From Sphingomonas sp. (lineage in GTDB: Bacteria; Pseudomonadota; Alphaproteobacteria; Sphingomonadales; Sphingomonadaceae), in assembly GCF_017304615.1 (NCBI RefSeq), contig NZ_JAFKLZ010000004.1, positions 212,701-276,700 of the forward strand: a DNA stretch of 64,000 bases. Direction: 5' to 3'. Under the pieces are notes generated by a model, which searched no databases, had not been told where the DNA came from, and saw nothing but the letters and a program-made list of their open reading frames with translations. Below, one piece after another: positions 15,881 to 24,237 of the stretch; the first letter of the stretch is position 1, and the number at the start of each line of letters is the position of its first letter. The position numbers and the translations under genes were made by a program.

Positions 15881-16477
15881 ATGCCCTCAGGCGCATCGAC
15901 GCCTGCGCCCAAGCTCGTCCTGGCCTCCACGTCCCCGCGCCGCCGCGAACTGCTCGCGCGGATCGGGATCGAGCCGGTCCGCCTCGCGGCTCCCGATATC
16001 GACGAGACACCGCTCACGGGTGAGGCACCACGCGCTTATGTCGCCCGTCTGGCCGAGGGCAAGGCGCTGGCCGTTCCGCGCGCCGCCAACGAGATCGTGC
16101 TGGCCGGCGACACGACCGTCGCGGTCGGACGCCGCATTCTGGAAAAGCCGGTGGACGAAGCCGATTTGCGGTGGATGCTCGGCTTGCTCTCCGGCCGGCG
16201 GCACCACGTTTTTTCGGGCGTGTGCGTCGTCGGACTCGACGGCCGGGCGAAGGTTCGCGTGATCGATACGATCGTCGGGTTCAAACCGCTCTCCGCAGCG
16301 GAGATCGACTGGTACGTCGCGAGCGGCGAAGGCATGGGCAAGGCTGGCGGCTACGCCATCCAGGGCCGTGCAGAAGCGTTCGTGCGCTATCTCGCGGGGA
16401 GCCATTCGAACGTCGTCGGGCTGCCGGTGTTCGAGACGCTCGGGCTATTGCGCAGCGCGGGCATGCCGCTTGGCTGA
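15881..16477 (+). CDS. maf: Maf-like nucleotide pyrophosphatase
   Basis: 198 residues. The family signature KLVLASTSPRRRELLARIG is at residues 11-29, and the catalytic region GDTTVAVGRRILEKPVDE and GKAGGYAIQGRAEAFV are intact. Maf proteins hydrolyse non-canonical or excess nucleoside triphosphates, and in some bacteria influence division. It starts two bases after infA and overlaps the start of the RNase E/G family gene, so infA-maf-rng-yacG is one transcription unit. Confidence 0.93.
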   Translation: MPSGASTPAPKLVLASTSPRRRELLARIGIEPVRLAAPDIDETPLTGEAPRAYVARLAEGKALAVPRAANEIVLAGDTTVAVGRRILEKPVDEADLRWMLGLLSGRRHHVFSGVCVVGLDGRAKVRVIDTIVGFKPLSAAEIDWYVASGEGMGKAGGYAIQGRAEAFVRYLAGSHSNVVGLPVFETLGLLRSAGMPLG

Positions 16478-17405
16478 GTGGCTCTACGAGGCCGGCATCG
16501 GCGAGGCGCGCGCGGCGCTGGTCGAAGGGGGCAGGATCATTCAGGCGCGGATCGAACGCCCCGGGGCTTTGCGCGTCGGCACGGTGTTCGAGGCGCGGCT
16601 GGTCGAACGCGTCGCGCCGGGGCTGTCGCGAGTCGAGGGTGACGCCGGAGCGGCGGTGATCGAACGCGTCCCGCCCGGCGTGACTGAGGGCGCTCGGTTA
16701 CGGGTCGAAGTCGTGCGCGAGGCGCTACCCGAGCCGGGACGGGTAAAGCTCGCCAGGGTGGTCACAACCGACACTGCGCCGCGCGAAGGCCCGAACCTGC
16801 TGGCTCGATGCCGGGCGAGCGGTGAGCCAGTGCGCCTGCTGCGCCCACACGAACCCGACGCGCTGGAGGCGGCGGGCTGGTCGGAAGTGCTCGACGAGGC
16901 TCTCTCGGGAGAGATCGCTTTTGCCGGCGGCGCTCTCCGCCTGTCGCCGACCCCCGCCATGACCCTGTTCGACGTCGATGGCCCCGGCGCGGTCTCGCAG
17001 CTCGCCGTCACAGCGGGAACTGCAGCGGCCGAGGCGATCGTCCGCCACGGCATCGGCGGGTCGATCGGCATCGATTTTCCGACCGTCACCGGCAAGGCCG
17101 AGCGCCAGGCGGTGGCGGAAGCGATCGACGCTGCGCTCCCGCAACCGTTCGAACGCACCGCCCTCAACGGCTTCGGCTTCCTCCAGATCGTCCGTCCACG
17201 TCCCCGCGCCTCGCTACCCGAGCTTCTCCGCGCCGATCGCGTCGCCCTGGAAGCGCTGGCACTGCTCCGCCAGATCGAACGGACACCGCCGCCGGTCCCG
17301 CCCGTGCATCGCGCACCGTCCCCCATCGTCGCCTGGCTAGCCGCCCGGCCCGAACTAACGACCGCATTGTCGCGCAGCGTCGGCGTGCCCATCTCGTTCG
17401 CATGA
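16470..17405 (+). CDS. Short RNase E/G family protein
   Basis: 311 residues from a TTG at 16470 that overlaps the maf stop. The N-terminal part has an S1/OB-like strand pattern (RPGALRVGTVFEARLVERVAPGLS); the catalytic DNase-I-like half has MTLFDVDG and GGSIGIDFPTVTGK, corresponding to the two Mg-binding Asp regions of RNase E, followed by a LNGFGFLQIVRPR strand. It lacks the zinc-link CxxC and the C-terminal domains and is much shorter than RNase G. It may act in RNA processing; activity is unproven. It is followed by yacG with an ATGA overlap. Confidence 0.85.
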   Translation: MAEWLYEAGIGEARAALVEGGRIIQARIERPGALRVGTVFEARLVERVAPGLSRVEGDAGAAVIERVPPGVTEGARLRVEVVREALPEPGRVKLARVVTTDTAPREGPNLLARCRASGEPVRLLRPHEPDALEAAGWSEVLDEALSGEIAFAGGALRLSPTPAMTLFDVDGPGAVSQLAVTAGTAAAEAIVRHGIGGSIGIDFPTVTGKAERQAVAEAIDAALPQPFERTALNGFGFLQIVRPRPRASLPELLRADRVALEALALLRQIERTPPPVPPVHRAPSPIVAWLAARPELTTALSRSVGVPISFA

Positions 17406-17575
17406 ACAAACAGACCTGCCCGATGTGCGGCCAGCCGACCGATCCGGCGCACAAGCCATTCTGCAGCGGCCGCTGTCACGACCGCGACCTGCTCAACTGG
17501 CTCGGCGACGGCTATGCTATTCCCGGGACGCCTGCCGATCCGGAAGCCCTAGACATGCCCGAAACCCGCGACTAA
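17402..17575 (+). CDS. yacG: YacG zinc-binding DNA gyrase inhibitor
   Basis: 57 residues. The four zinc ligands are CPMC near the N-terminus and CSGRC a few residues on, followed by the family HDRDLLNWLGDGYAIPG. YacG binds GyrB and blocks its ATPase in E. coli. The ATG overlaps the stop of the RNase E/G gene in an ATGA. The position at the end of this operon is shared with other alphaproteobacteria. Confidence 0.93.
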   Translation: MNKQTCPMCGQPTDPAHKPFCSGRCHDRDLLNWLGDGYAIPGTPADPEALDMPETRD

Positions 17576-17606
17576 GAGGCCCGCTCTTTCGCGTGTGACG
17601 CGACAT

Positions 17607-17682
17607 GCCCAGGTAGCTCAGTTGGTAGAGCATGCGACTGAAAATCGCAGTGTCGGCGGTTCGATCCCGTCCCTGGGCACCA
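17607..17682 (+). tRNA. tRNA-Phe (GAA)
   Basis: A 76-base cloverleaf. The acceptor arm GCCCAGG pairs with CCTGGGC, the D arm is GCTC-AGTTGGTA-GAGC, the anticodon stem TGCGA/TCGCA holds the loop CTGAAAA with anticodon GAA, and the T arm GGCGG-TTCGATC-CCGTC is present. CCA is encoded at the 3' end (17680-17682). Confidence 0.97.
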
Positions 17683-17756
17683 CTTTCCATCGACACTCAT
17701 GGTCCTTTTAGCGTCGCGTCCGAGGGAGCCCATGGCTCCCAAGATACGTACCGCGG

Positions 17757-18116
17757 CTATGAAACGAAAACCGGGGACACCGGCCGCACCGCGCGCCGTT
17801 TCCGGAAGCCGTCGAAATAGTCGCTGTTTTCTCGCACAATTTGCAAAGGATTGACGGTTCGCTCGAAACTGACGCCGGCAAGCCCGTCGTTGCGCCACAT
17901 CACGCGCCCGCCAATGATCAGCGACCTGGCGATAAGTTGGATCTTCGCGCCCACCATCGGCAGAAACCTGCCCTTGATCAACGCACCGTGCGCCGAAATG
18001 TCGCCGACGATGACTCCTCGTGGCAGACCGTCGGCCCGTAGCGTCGCGTTGAACTCGGTGGCGAAACGGACGTCTCGGCGAAGATCAGTTTTGGAAACGC
18101 GCGTTGCGTGGGCCAT
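17757..18116 (-). CDS. PilZ domain protein
   Basis: 119 residues from the ATG at 18116, preceded by AGGAG. Both c-di-GMP-binding motifs of PilZ are there: RRDVR (RxxxR) near residue 15 and DISAHG (DxSxxG) near residue 40. The rest is a single beta-barrel domain (GRVMWRNDGLAGVSFER). Probably a c-di-GMP effector for motility or surface behaviour; no partner is adjacent. Confidence 0.9.
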   Translation of the reverse strand: MAHATRVSKTDLRRDVRFATEFNATLRADGLPRGVIVGDISAHGALIKGRFLPMVGAKIQLIARSLIIGGRVMWRNDGLAGVSFERTVNPLQIVRENSDYFDGFRKRRAVRPVSPVFVS

Positions 18117-18256
18117 TTTTCCCTCTCCTTTCAAATGCTAAACAGCGTCGCGGGGAGAAGGTTCACCCAAAAGATGGTCAATGAAAGATGAACGATACGG
18201 GTGCTCGTTCGATCGGATAGGCGGCTGACCGATAGCCCGGACAGCCATCAGTCATC

Positions 18257-18622
18257 CTAGCCGCGCATCGTCTCAGCGACGCCGAACCCGCGCGCGAACC
18301 GCCTTTCCTCGATCCGGCGCGCATTGAGCGCGGTCGCCAGCGCGCGCAATCCGGCCTCGACATCGTGGCGGCGGCCGCACAAGAACATGTCTACCGCCGC
18401 ATATCTGCGCTCCGGCCAGCTATGGATCGAGATATGCGATTCCGCCAGCAATGCGACGCCGGTCACACCGTGCCCTTCACCGAAGCCGTGAACGTACAGG
18501 TTGAGTAGGGTCGCCCCCGCCACCGCAACGCTGCCACGCAACGCCGCCTCGATCCGCGCTTCGTCGGCGAGGTGATCGCACTCGAACAAATCGGCGAGGA
18601 GGTGCGTGCCGGTGAAGTCCAC
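18257..18622 (-). CDS. speH: S-adenosylmethionine decarboxylase, prokaryotic pyruvoyl type
   Basis: 121 residues from a GTG at 18622. The autoprocessing site is LAESHISIHSWPE: cleavage between Glu61 and Ser62 makes the pyruvoyl group, with His67 and Cys82 (MFLCG) as the other catalytic residues. This is the Ser63/His68/Cys83 set of the Thermotoga enzyme shifted by one. The enzyme makes decarboxylated AdoMet, the aminopropyl donor. It is the last gene of the SPFH operon, nine bases after the FAD enzyme, and completes a polyamine pathway with the aminopropyltransferase two genes upstream. The start codon is uncertain because no ATG is available. Confidence 0.9.
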   Translation of the reverse strand: MDFTGTHLLADLFECDHLADEARIEAALRGSVAVAGATLLNLYVHGFGEGHGVTGVALLAESHISIHSWPERRYAAVDMFLCGRRHDVEAGLRALATALNARRIEERRFARGFGVAETMRG

Positions 18623-18630
18623 AAACCCTA

Positions 18631-20250
18631 CTACGACAGCGCTGACGAATGCGGAATAGCGAGATGCGCCATCGCGTCCTCCGCCGCGCGCGTGCCGCGA
18701 TAGTGCGCCTCCTCGAACAACGAGAGACCGCTGAGGTCGGAATGCGCGAAGAACAACGGCGGTTGTGGCTTGGCCGCGGCCTGGCGTGCGCCGCTCCAGA
18801 AAAAGCCCGGCGTCGGGCGAATCATCGCATGACCCCAGCGCCACACGTCGATCCTCCGAATCGCGCCTTTCAAATCGGGGTTGGTCTCCAGCAAATCATC
18901 GCGAACCATCCCTTGCCAATACTCAAGCGGTTGCTTTAGCATTTCGCGCCGCGCGTCGCCGGGCGCCATGTCCGACAGCGGCAGATACCAGCTAAGCACC
19001 GTCGCCTGCGGCACGCGGTCGAGCGCCTGGTGCGTATCGACGACGTAGCCCAGCGAGCGGCTAGTCCACGACACATTGTCCCACGCGCGCTCGAAACCGG
19101 GCCCGGCGGGTGGGCGATCTACGGTTACCGCAGCAACGATCCAGGGGGCGTAGTCGAACTCCTTGGTGTCTATCCCGCCCGGCACGATCCGCGCAGTAAC
19201 GAAATGCGGCGCCGCGAGGATCGCCGCTTCCGCCTCAATCGCAACGCCCTTGCCGGTCGCAACGTCGAGGCAGTCGATCCGCACCCCCTGCCCACTCGGC
19301 GCGACGCGATGGACGATCCGGCCGCAGATCAGGTTCGCCTTCAGTCGCGCCGCCATGCGGCCGACGAGATACCCATTGCCCTCCGGCCAAGTCAGTACCG
19401 CGTCCGGATCGGCATTGGCCGCGTGCCCGCGGCGGCTGGCGAAATAATGGATGCCAGCCCAGGCCGAGACCTGATCCGGCTCGGTGCCGTAATCGTCGCG
19501 GCAGGCGTAGCGAACGTGCCCTCGCAGGATCGGCGAGGTCCAGCCTTTCTGGTCGAGCCATTGGGTAAAGCTGATCGTGTCGAGCGCGAGCAGATCGGGC
19601 TCACGCGAACTTAGCTCCATCGGGATCGCGAAGGCGGGGCTGCCACTCGAATCGCGGCGCTCGCTATACGCCTTCATCGCGGCGAAGAACGCTTTCAAGT
19701 CGGCGGCGTCCTTGTCGGTCAGCCCTTTTTGCGGGACCAGCCCCTCCTGCCATTTGCCGAGATACAGCAGCCGCTCGTCCGGATCGGCAACGATCTGGTA
19801 CGGGTCGTAGACGGGCTTGCCATCCTGCCACCCGGTCAGGATGCCGAGTTGTTCGAGCAGGTGAATGACACCCTTCGCCTCGGCGTTCGGCAGCGGCAGA
19901 TAGTGTGCGCCGAGCGGATAGGCGGACACCGCATTCTTGCCCGAGCGCGCATTGCCGCCGGTTCGATCCTCGAGCTCGAACAGGCGGAAATCGCTGACCC
20001 CGGCGTCGGCCAGCGCCCATGCCGCCGACAGCCCGGCGACCCCACCCCCGATGATCGCGATCCGAGTCTTCTCGACCCTCTCGGCGGCCGGAAAGGTGCC
20101 GCCGCGCAGCTTATGCCCGCGGGCGAAATCGGCCCCACCGAGCGTGCCCGGGATCGCCTCGTCGCCCGGCATCAACGCCGCCGCACCCACACCGACTACC
20201 GCCGCGCCGGCTACCGATCCCGCGATCAGGGTGCGGCGCGAAACTGGCAT
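18631..20250 (-). CDS. Tat-exported FAD-dependent amine oxidase-like enzyme
   Basis: 539 residues from the ATG at 20250. The N-terminus SRRTLIAGSVAGAAVVGVGAAAL is a twin-arginine signal, so a folded flavoprotein is exported. The FAD-binding Rossmann motif is IAIIGGGVAGLSAAWALADAG with the following acidic ELEDRTGGNARS typical of amine or polyamine oxidases and phytoene desaturases. The substrate is unknown; polyamine-like amines are suggested by its neighbours, an aminopropyltransferase and AdoMet decarboxylase. Its start lies one base after the stop of the aminopropyltransferase gene. Confidence 0.88.
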   Translation of the reverse strand: MPVSRRTLIAGSVAGAAVVGVGAAALMPGDEAIPGTLGGADFARGHKLRGGTFPAAERVEKTRIAIIGGGVAGLSAAWALADAGVSDFRLFELEDRTGGNARSGKNAVSAYPLGAHYLPLPNAEAKGVIHLLEQLGILTGWQDGKPVYDPYQIVADPDERLLYLGKWQEGLVPQKGLTDKDAADLKAFFAAMKAYSERRDSSGSPAFAIPMELSSREPDLLALDTISFTQWLDQKGWTSPILRGHVRYACRDDYGTEPDQVSAWAGIHYFASRRGHAANADPDAVLTWPEGNGYLVGRMAARLKANLICGRIVHRVAPSGQGVRIDCLDVATGKGVAIEAEAAILAAPHFVTARIVPGGIDTKEFDYAPWIVAAVTVDRPPAGPGFERAWDNVSWTSRSLGYVVDTHQALDRVPQATVLSWYLPLSDMAPGDARREMLKQPLEYWQGMVRDDLLETNPDLKGAIRRIDVWRWGHAMIRPTPGFFWSGARQAAAKPQPPLFFAHSDLSGLSLFEEAHYRGTRAAEDAMAHLAIPHSSALS

Positions 20251-20251
20251 G

Positions 20252-21787
20252 TCAGCTCTCGTAGACCGCCCACTCGGCCTCGAACTCACGCACCAGCGCC
20301 TGGTTGTCGAGCCGGTTCACCGGCGTCGGCCGCCGCGCCATGTCGGGCGGGAAGAAGAAGGCGAGGCTGTCGGCGTTGGGGGTCAGGAACTTGAGCCCCG
20401 CGGGCAACCGGCCCGGCTGACCGATCGGACGGTTGGAGGCGAGCACGAAGCCCCATTCGCCGAAGCTGGGGACATAAACGTGATAGCCCCGGGTAGTCAG
20501 CCCTGCGGCCTCCAGCGTGGTCGACACGGTCCAGTACGCGTTGGGCGCGACGAGCGGCGACGTGCTCTGCACGCTCAGCACCGCGCCGGGGTTCAGCGCG
20601 CGGGCAAGCTCGCGATAGAAGCTGACGGTATAGAGCTTGCCGATCGCGAAATTGGTGGGGTCGGGGAAATCGACCAGCACGGCATCGAAGCCCTTCTGGT
20701 TCGTGCGCAGCCAGCTGAATGCGTCGGCAGTAATGACGTGCACCTTCGGCGACCGCAGCGAGCCTTTGTTGAGCGCGAGCAGCATCGCGCTCTTCGAGAA
20801 AAGCTGCGTCATCGCGGGGTCGAGGTCGACCAGCGTCACCGACCGCACGCTGGGATATTTGAGGATTTCGCGCACCGCGAGGCCATCACCGCCGCCCAGC
20901 ACCAACACGTCGCGGGGATTGGCGACGCGGCTCAGCACGGGATGCACCAGCGCCTCGTGATAACGATATTCGTCGCGCGACGAGAATTGCAGGTTGCCGT
21001 TGAGGAACAGCCGCAGGTCGCCGCCGCGCTTCGTGATGACGATCCGCTGATAGGGCGTCGCGTCGGCATAGATTATCGGGTCGCCATAAGCCGCGACCTC
21101 GGCGGTGCGCTCGATCCGTTCGGACGCGAAGAAGCCGGCGATCAGCGCGACCGCGACGAGGATCGCCACGGCCAGTTCGACCGTCAGTCGCCGCCGTTCG
21201 GGCAGCGCCAGGATCACCGCAATCGCTACGGCGACATTGGCCAGACCGAACACGAACCCGGTGCGGATCAGCCCGAGATGCGGCACCAGCAGCAGCGGGA
21301 ACAGCAGCGACGCCGCGAGCGCACCGATATAGTCGAACGTCAGCACCTTGGAGACGAGATCGCCGAACTCGAGTCGATCCTTGAGGATGCGCATGAGGAG
21401 CGGGATTTCGAGACCCACCAACCCGCCGATTGCGAACACCAGACCATACAGCGGCAAGCGGAAATCCTGCACGCGGTCGAAAATCAGAAACAATAGCGCC
21501 GCCGAGCATCCGCCGATCGCGGCGATCAGCACCTCAACCCGTACGAACACCGCGAGCTCTGCCTTCTTCACGTAGCGCGAGCACCACGACCCCACGCCCA
21601 TCGCGAACAGATAGGTGCCGATGATGGTGGAGAATTGGGTGACGCTGTCGCCGAGGAGATAGCTGGCCAGCGTGCCGGCGAGAAGTTCGTAGATCAGCCC
21701 GCACGTCGCGACGACGAACGCCGAGACGAGCAGCAACCCACCTATTCTGGAAGGGCGGGCCGTTCCGCCCTTCAGGTCATCAGCCAT
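20252..21787 (-). CDS. Membrane-anchored polyamine aminopropyltransferase (spermidine synthase-like)
   Basis: 511 residues. The first 225 residues hold about seven membrane helices with the family-typical CGLIYELLAGTLASYLLGDS segment. Residues about 230-500 form a spermidine-synthase-type methyltransferase fold with YQRIVITKR, LVLGGGDGLAVREILKYP (AdoMet loop), a LVDLDP acidic strand end, DAFSWL and LVDFPDPTN (gatekeeper Asp region). It should transfer aminopropyl from decarboxylated AdoMet to an amine acceptor at the membrane. Which side the catalytic domain faces depends on the true helix count. It overlaps the DUF350 gene by 8 bp. Confidence 0.93.
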   Translation of the reverse strand: MADDLKGGTARPSRIGGLLLVSAFVVATCGLIYELLAGTLASYLLGDSVTQFSTIIGTYLFAMGVGSWCSRYVKKAELAVFVRVEVLIAAIGGCSAALLFLIFDRVQDFRLPLYGLVFAIGGLVGLEIPLLMRILKDRLEFGDLVSKVLTFDYIGALAASLLFPLLLVPHLGLIRTGFVFGLANVAVAIAVILALPERRRLTVELAVAILVAVALIAGFFASERIERTAEVAAYGDPIIYADATPYQRIVITKRGGDLRLFLNGNLQFSSRDEYRYHEALVHPVLSRVANPRDVLVLGGGDGLAVREILKYPSVRSVTLVDLDPAMTQLFSKSAMLLALNKGSLRSPKVHVITADAFSWLRTNQKGFDAVLVDFPDPTNFAIGKLYTVSFYRELARALNPGAVLSVQSTSPLVAPNAYWTVSTTLEAAGLTTRGYHVYVPSFGEWGFVLASNRPIGQPGRLPAGLKFLTPNADSLAFFFPPDMARRPTPVNRLDNQALVREFEAEWAVYES

Positions 21788-21989
21788 GAATGGCGGAGGC
21801 GATGATCAGCGCCATCGAAATCGCGATCGCGCCGCAAAAGATCGCCAGCGCGACGTTCTTTTCGCGACAGATCTCGCCCCACATGTCGACCGGCGTGATC
21901 TTGTCCCACAACCAGAACCCGCCGAGCAGGATGATCAGTCCGATGAACGTGTAGAGCAGGGTCGTGACGAGTATCGGTATCGAGATCAT
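21780..21989 (-). CDS. DUF350 membrane protein
   Basis: 69 residues with two membrane helices (TTLLYTFIGLIILLGGFWLWD and VALAIFCGAIAISMALIIAS) joined by a short charged loop PVDMWGEICREKN. This is a single DUF350 repeat; many homologues carry two to four. A strong AGGAGG precedes the ATG at 21989, the best Shine-Dalgarno of the operon. Function unknown. Its 3' end overlaps the aminopropyltransferase start. Confidence 0.9.
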   Translation of the reverse strand: MISIPILVTTLLYTFIGLIILLGGFWLWDKITPVDMWGEICREKNVALAIFCGAIAISMALIIASAIHG

Positions 21990-22004
21990 GGGTCCCTCCT
22001 TTGC

Positions 22005-22154
22005 TTATTTGTGGGTGGGGCCGTAGCCGCCGAAGAATATCGGCCCGCGCGCGCCGCCGCTGGCGAACGGCGAATAGCCGTCGCGGATCGCGAAGACGGA
22101 TAGCCCTACGACGCCGAGGCAGAACAGGCCGTAGATCAGGGCATGGCGAGTCAT
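22005..22154 (-). CDS. 49-residue single-pass membrane peptide
   Basis: This small ORF fills what would be a gap in the operon. The ATG at 22154 shares its A with the TGA stop of the DUF4178 gene (TGATG), so translation is coupled, and it ends 16 bases before the DUF350 ATG. It reads as a short basic start (MTRHA), one membrane helix (LIYGLFCLGVVGLSVFAI), then a Gly/Pro-rich tail ending GGYGPTHK. No family is recognised. The operon position argues that it is a real component, perhaps a small partner of the DUF350 or aminopropyltransferase protein. Confidence 0.75.
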   Translation of the reverse strand: MTRHALIYGLFCLGVVGLSVFAIRDGYSPFASGGARGPIFFGGYGPTHK

Positions 22155-23563
22155 CAGTCGTCGCTCCCGCTGTCATCGTCATCGCTGCCGCCGCTGGACA
22201 GGACGGCCTTGCGGCGCTTCTCGAAGCCCAGGTGGCGGAACAGTACGATGATCGGCCAGATCAGGATCACCAGAAACCCGAGCAGGATGTTGCCGCCGAA
22301 AACGCCGCCGCGATCGACCGTTACCGTCACCGGCACCGTCGCGCCCTCGGTGGAGCTGCCGCCCCAGCCGCCGTCGGCGAAGCCGTGCCCGCCCATCAGG
22401 CTCGTGTCGGTCACCGGCGCGCTTGAGCTCGACCCCGCACCGTTCCATTTGTGCGCGGACAGCGTAACGACAAGGTCGTAACGCCCGCCGGGAACGCTCG
22501 ACAGGTCGGTCGTCGGGCGCCGATCGCCTTCCGACCAGGCGCCGTCGCTGTCGGTGCCCGAATAGAATTCCGCGGTGCCGTAGCTATCGACGCTGTCCTG
22601 CGTCTTCTGGTCGGTCAGCGAATAGTCGAGATCGACCCAGCTATTGTCGAGACTCGATGCCTCGGCGTCGATCTCGACCCGGCTCCGGCCCGGCGGCAAA
22701 TCGAGGTTTTTTATCACGACCGTCTTTTCGGGGCCGTCGAGCACCGCATCTGTCGTCGTACTGGCCAGGCGCTGCTGGCTGCCCGCCATACCTGAGACGA
22801 CGAACAAGGTGACCGCGGCAATGATGCCGATCACCCAGGCTTCCAACAGTTGCGAATTGAACGGCGATCGCTCGTGCGGCGCGGGATGGCTGTATTCCCT
22901 GCGCCGCTTTGGCGCGGCGAATGCGGCTTCCGCTTCGCCCCAGTCGAGCATGTCCAGCCGGGTCCAGGTCCGCTCGCCCTCATAATCCTCGCACGCGAGC
23001 ATGGTGCCCCGCGTTACATAGTCGGTTTCCTGAACCGTCTCGCCGACCGCCGCGCGCCAATAGAATTCGCCGACGACGAACGTGGTGCGCACCGGATAGG
23101 GATCACCAAAACGCGAGAAATTCTGCCCGTCGGCCTGTAGCCCCAGACCCCAGTTCGACGTCGGCAACCTAGTCAGTAGCTGGCCGAGGTTGAAGCGCCG
23201 CCCGTCGTCGACCAGAAAAGCGTAACCCTCATACGGGTTGAACAGCAGGTATTCGGCCCAGACCACATCGTCGTCGGTCCGCTCCTGATAGCCGACTACC
23301 TCCCAGGTCTTGCCCTTCAGAACCCCGCGCGTGCCCAACGGGATTTCCGGCGTCTTGAGCGCCTGATCCGCCTTCGCGATGACTTGAAGGTCCGGGCTGG
23401 TCGCATCGAGCGTCGATCCGCAATGGCTGCAGATTACGCTGACCGTCGTGCCCGCGACGCGAATGTCGACCGTGCCGCCGCAATTCGGGCAATTGACCGG
23501 CTTGACCGTCGAGGGCGGCGGACCCGGTGGCGCGGGCGGCGCGAGGAGCGTGTCGTCGCTCAT
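22154..23563 (-). CDS. DUF4178 protein with zinc ribbon and two membrane segments
   Basis: 469 residues from the ATG at 23563, which overlaps the upstream gene's stop (ATGA). After a Pro-rich start come a zinc ribbon (CPNCGG and CSHCGS, residues about 24-50) and a DUF4178 domain (TWEVVGYQERTDDDVVWAEYLLF and EGYAFLVDDG). Then follow a membrane helix (VIGIIAAVTLFVVSGMA), a large beta-rich probably extracytoplasmic region, a second helix (NILLGFLVILIWPIIVLF) and an acidic Ser/Asp tail. The ribbon and DUF4178 domain should be cytoplasmic. Function unknown. Confidence 0.88.
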   Translation of the reverse strand: MSDDTLLAPPAPPGPPPSTVKPVNCPNCGGTVDIRVAGTTVSVICSHCGSTLDATSPDLQVIAKADQALKTPEIPLGTRGVLKGKTWEVVGYQERTDDDVVWAEYLLFNPYEGYAFLVDDGRRFNLGQLLTRLPTSNWGLGLQADGQNFSRFGDPYPVRTTFVVGEFYWRAAVGETVQETDYVTRGTMLACEDYEGERTWTRLDMLDWGEAEAAFAAPKRRREYSHPAPHERSPFNSQLLEAWVIGIIAAVTLFVVSGMAGSQQRLASTTTDAVLDGPEKTVVIKNLDLPPGRSRVEIDAEASSLDNSWVDLDYSLTDQKTQDSVDSYGTAEFYSGTDSDGAWSEGDRRPTTDLSSVPGGRYDLVVTLSAHKWNGAGSSSSAPVTDTSLMGGHGFADGGWGGSSTEGATVPVTVTVDRGGVFGGNILLGFLVILIWPIIVLFRHLGFEKRRKAVLSSGGSDDDDSGSDD

Positions 23564-24231
23564 GCCGAATAGCTCGGCATCGGCCAACCCTCGAACTCGC
23601 GCAATCCGGTCGCGGCAATGTCGGCCAGCGAGACATATTGCCCGGCGTAGACCTCGACCTCTTCGTCCCCGGCCCGCTGGATGCTCGCGCAATGCTCGTC
23701 GGCAGACATCAGGTCGACGCTCATCGCTGTCAGACCGAGCGAGTTGAACGGCAGCTCGCCCTCGCTCGCGACGCACGACACGCGCTTCACGTCGCTGGCC
23801 CAATATTCGACATTGTCGATCACCGCCCGGGTGCCCGGCATGACGCTGAACCCGGATTGCAGCAGCTTAACGACGTCCGACACGACGTGCGACAGATCAA
23901 CCTGGCGCAACAGCATATGGCGCCCCATCGATTCGCCCAGCCAGGCGGTCGAGCCGTCGTCGAAATAGGCGAGCCATTCGTTCCACGCACCGTCGGCATA
24001 GCGCCAGCGGACGCGGCCGATCAGTTCGAAGCTGCGTGCTCCCAACCGTCCGCGGACCCCGAGCCGGAGCGGGCTGACATCGTCGGGCACATCGGCGACC
24101 TTGCCCATAGCCTCCAGATTGCCGCCGGTGCGCAACACCGAGCTGTGGCAATAGTCACACACCTTCACCGGCAGGTCGGCCGACCGGAACGCGATCGGCG
24201 CGCCGCAATTGGGACAGGAGGCGCGGAGCAT
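23560..24231 (-). CDS. DUF4178 protein with N-terminal zinc ribbon
   Basis: 223 residues, soluble. A zinc ribbon (SCPNCGAPI and VCDYCHSS, residues about 5-30) leads into a DUF4178 region with ARSFELIGRVRWRYADGAWNEWLAYFDDGSTAWL. It shares domain order with the next gene but lacks membrane segments. It lies six bases after the SPFH gene stop and overlaps the next gene by four bases. Confidence 0.85.
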   Translation of the reverse strand: MLRASCPNCGAPIAFRSADLPVKVCDYCHSSVLRTGGNLEAMGKVADVPDDVSPLRLGVRGRLGARSFELIGRVRWRYADGAWNEWLAYFDDGSTAWLGESMGRHMLLRQVDLSHVVSDVVKLLQSGFSVMPGTRAVIDNVEYWASDVKRVSCVASEGELPFNSLGLTAMSVDLMSADEHCASIQRAGDEEVEVYAGQYVSLADIAATGLREFEGWPMPSYSA

Positions 24232-24237
24232 TGTCGC

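Noticed and set aside
22154-23803. Longer start for the second DUF4178 protein
   Set aside because: The first 80 codons overlap the upstream DUF4178 gene out of frame and are Arg-rich shadow; the ATG at 23563 in the ATGA overlap is better.
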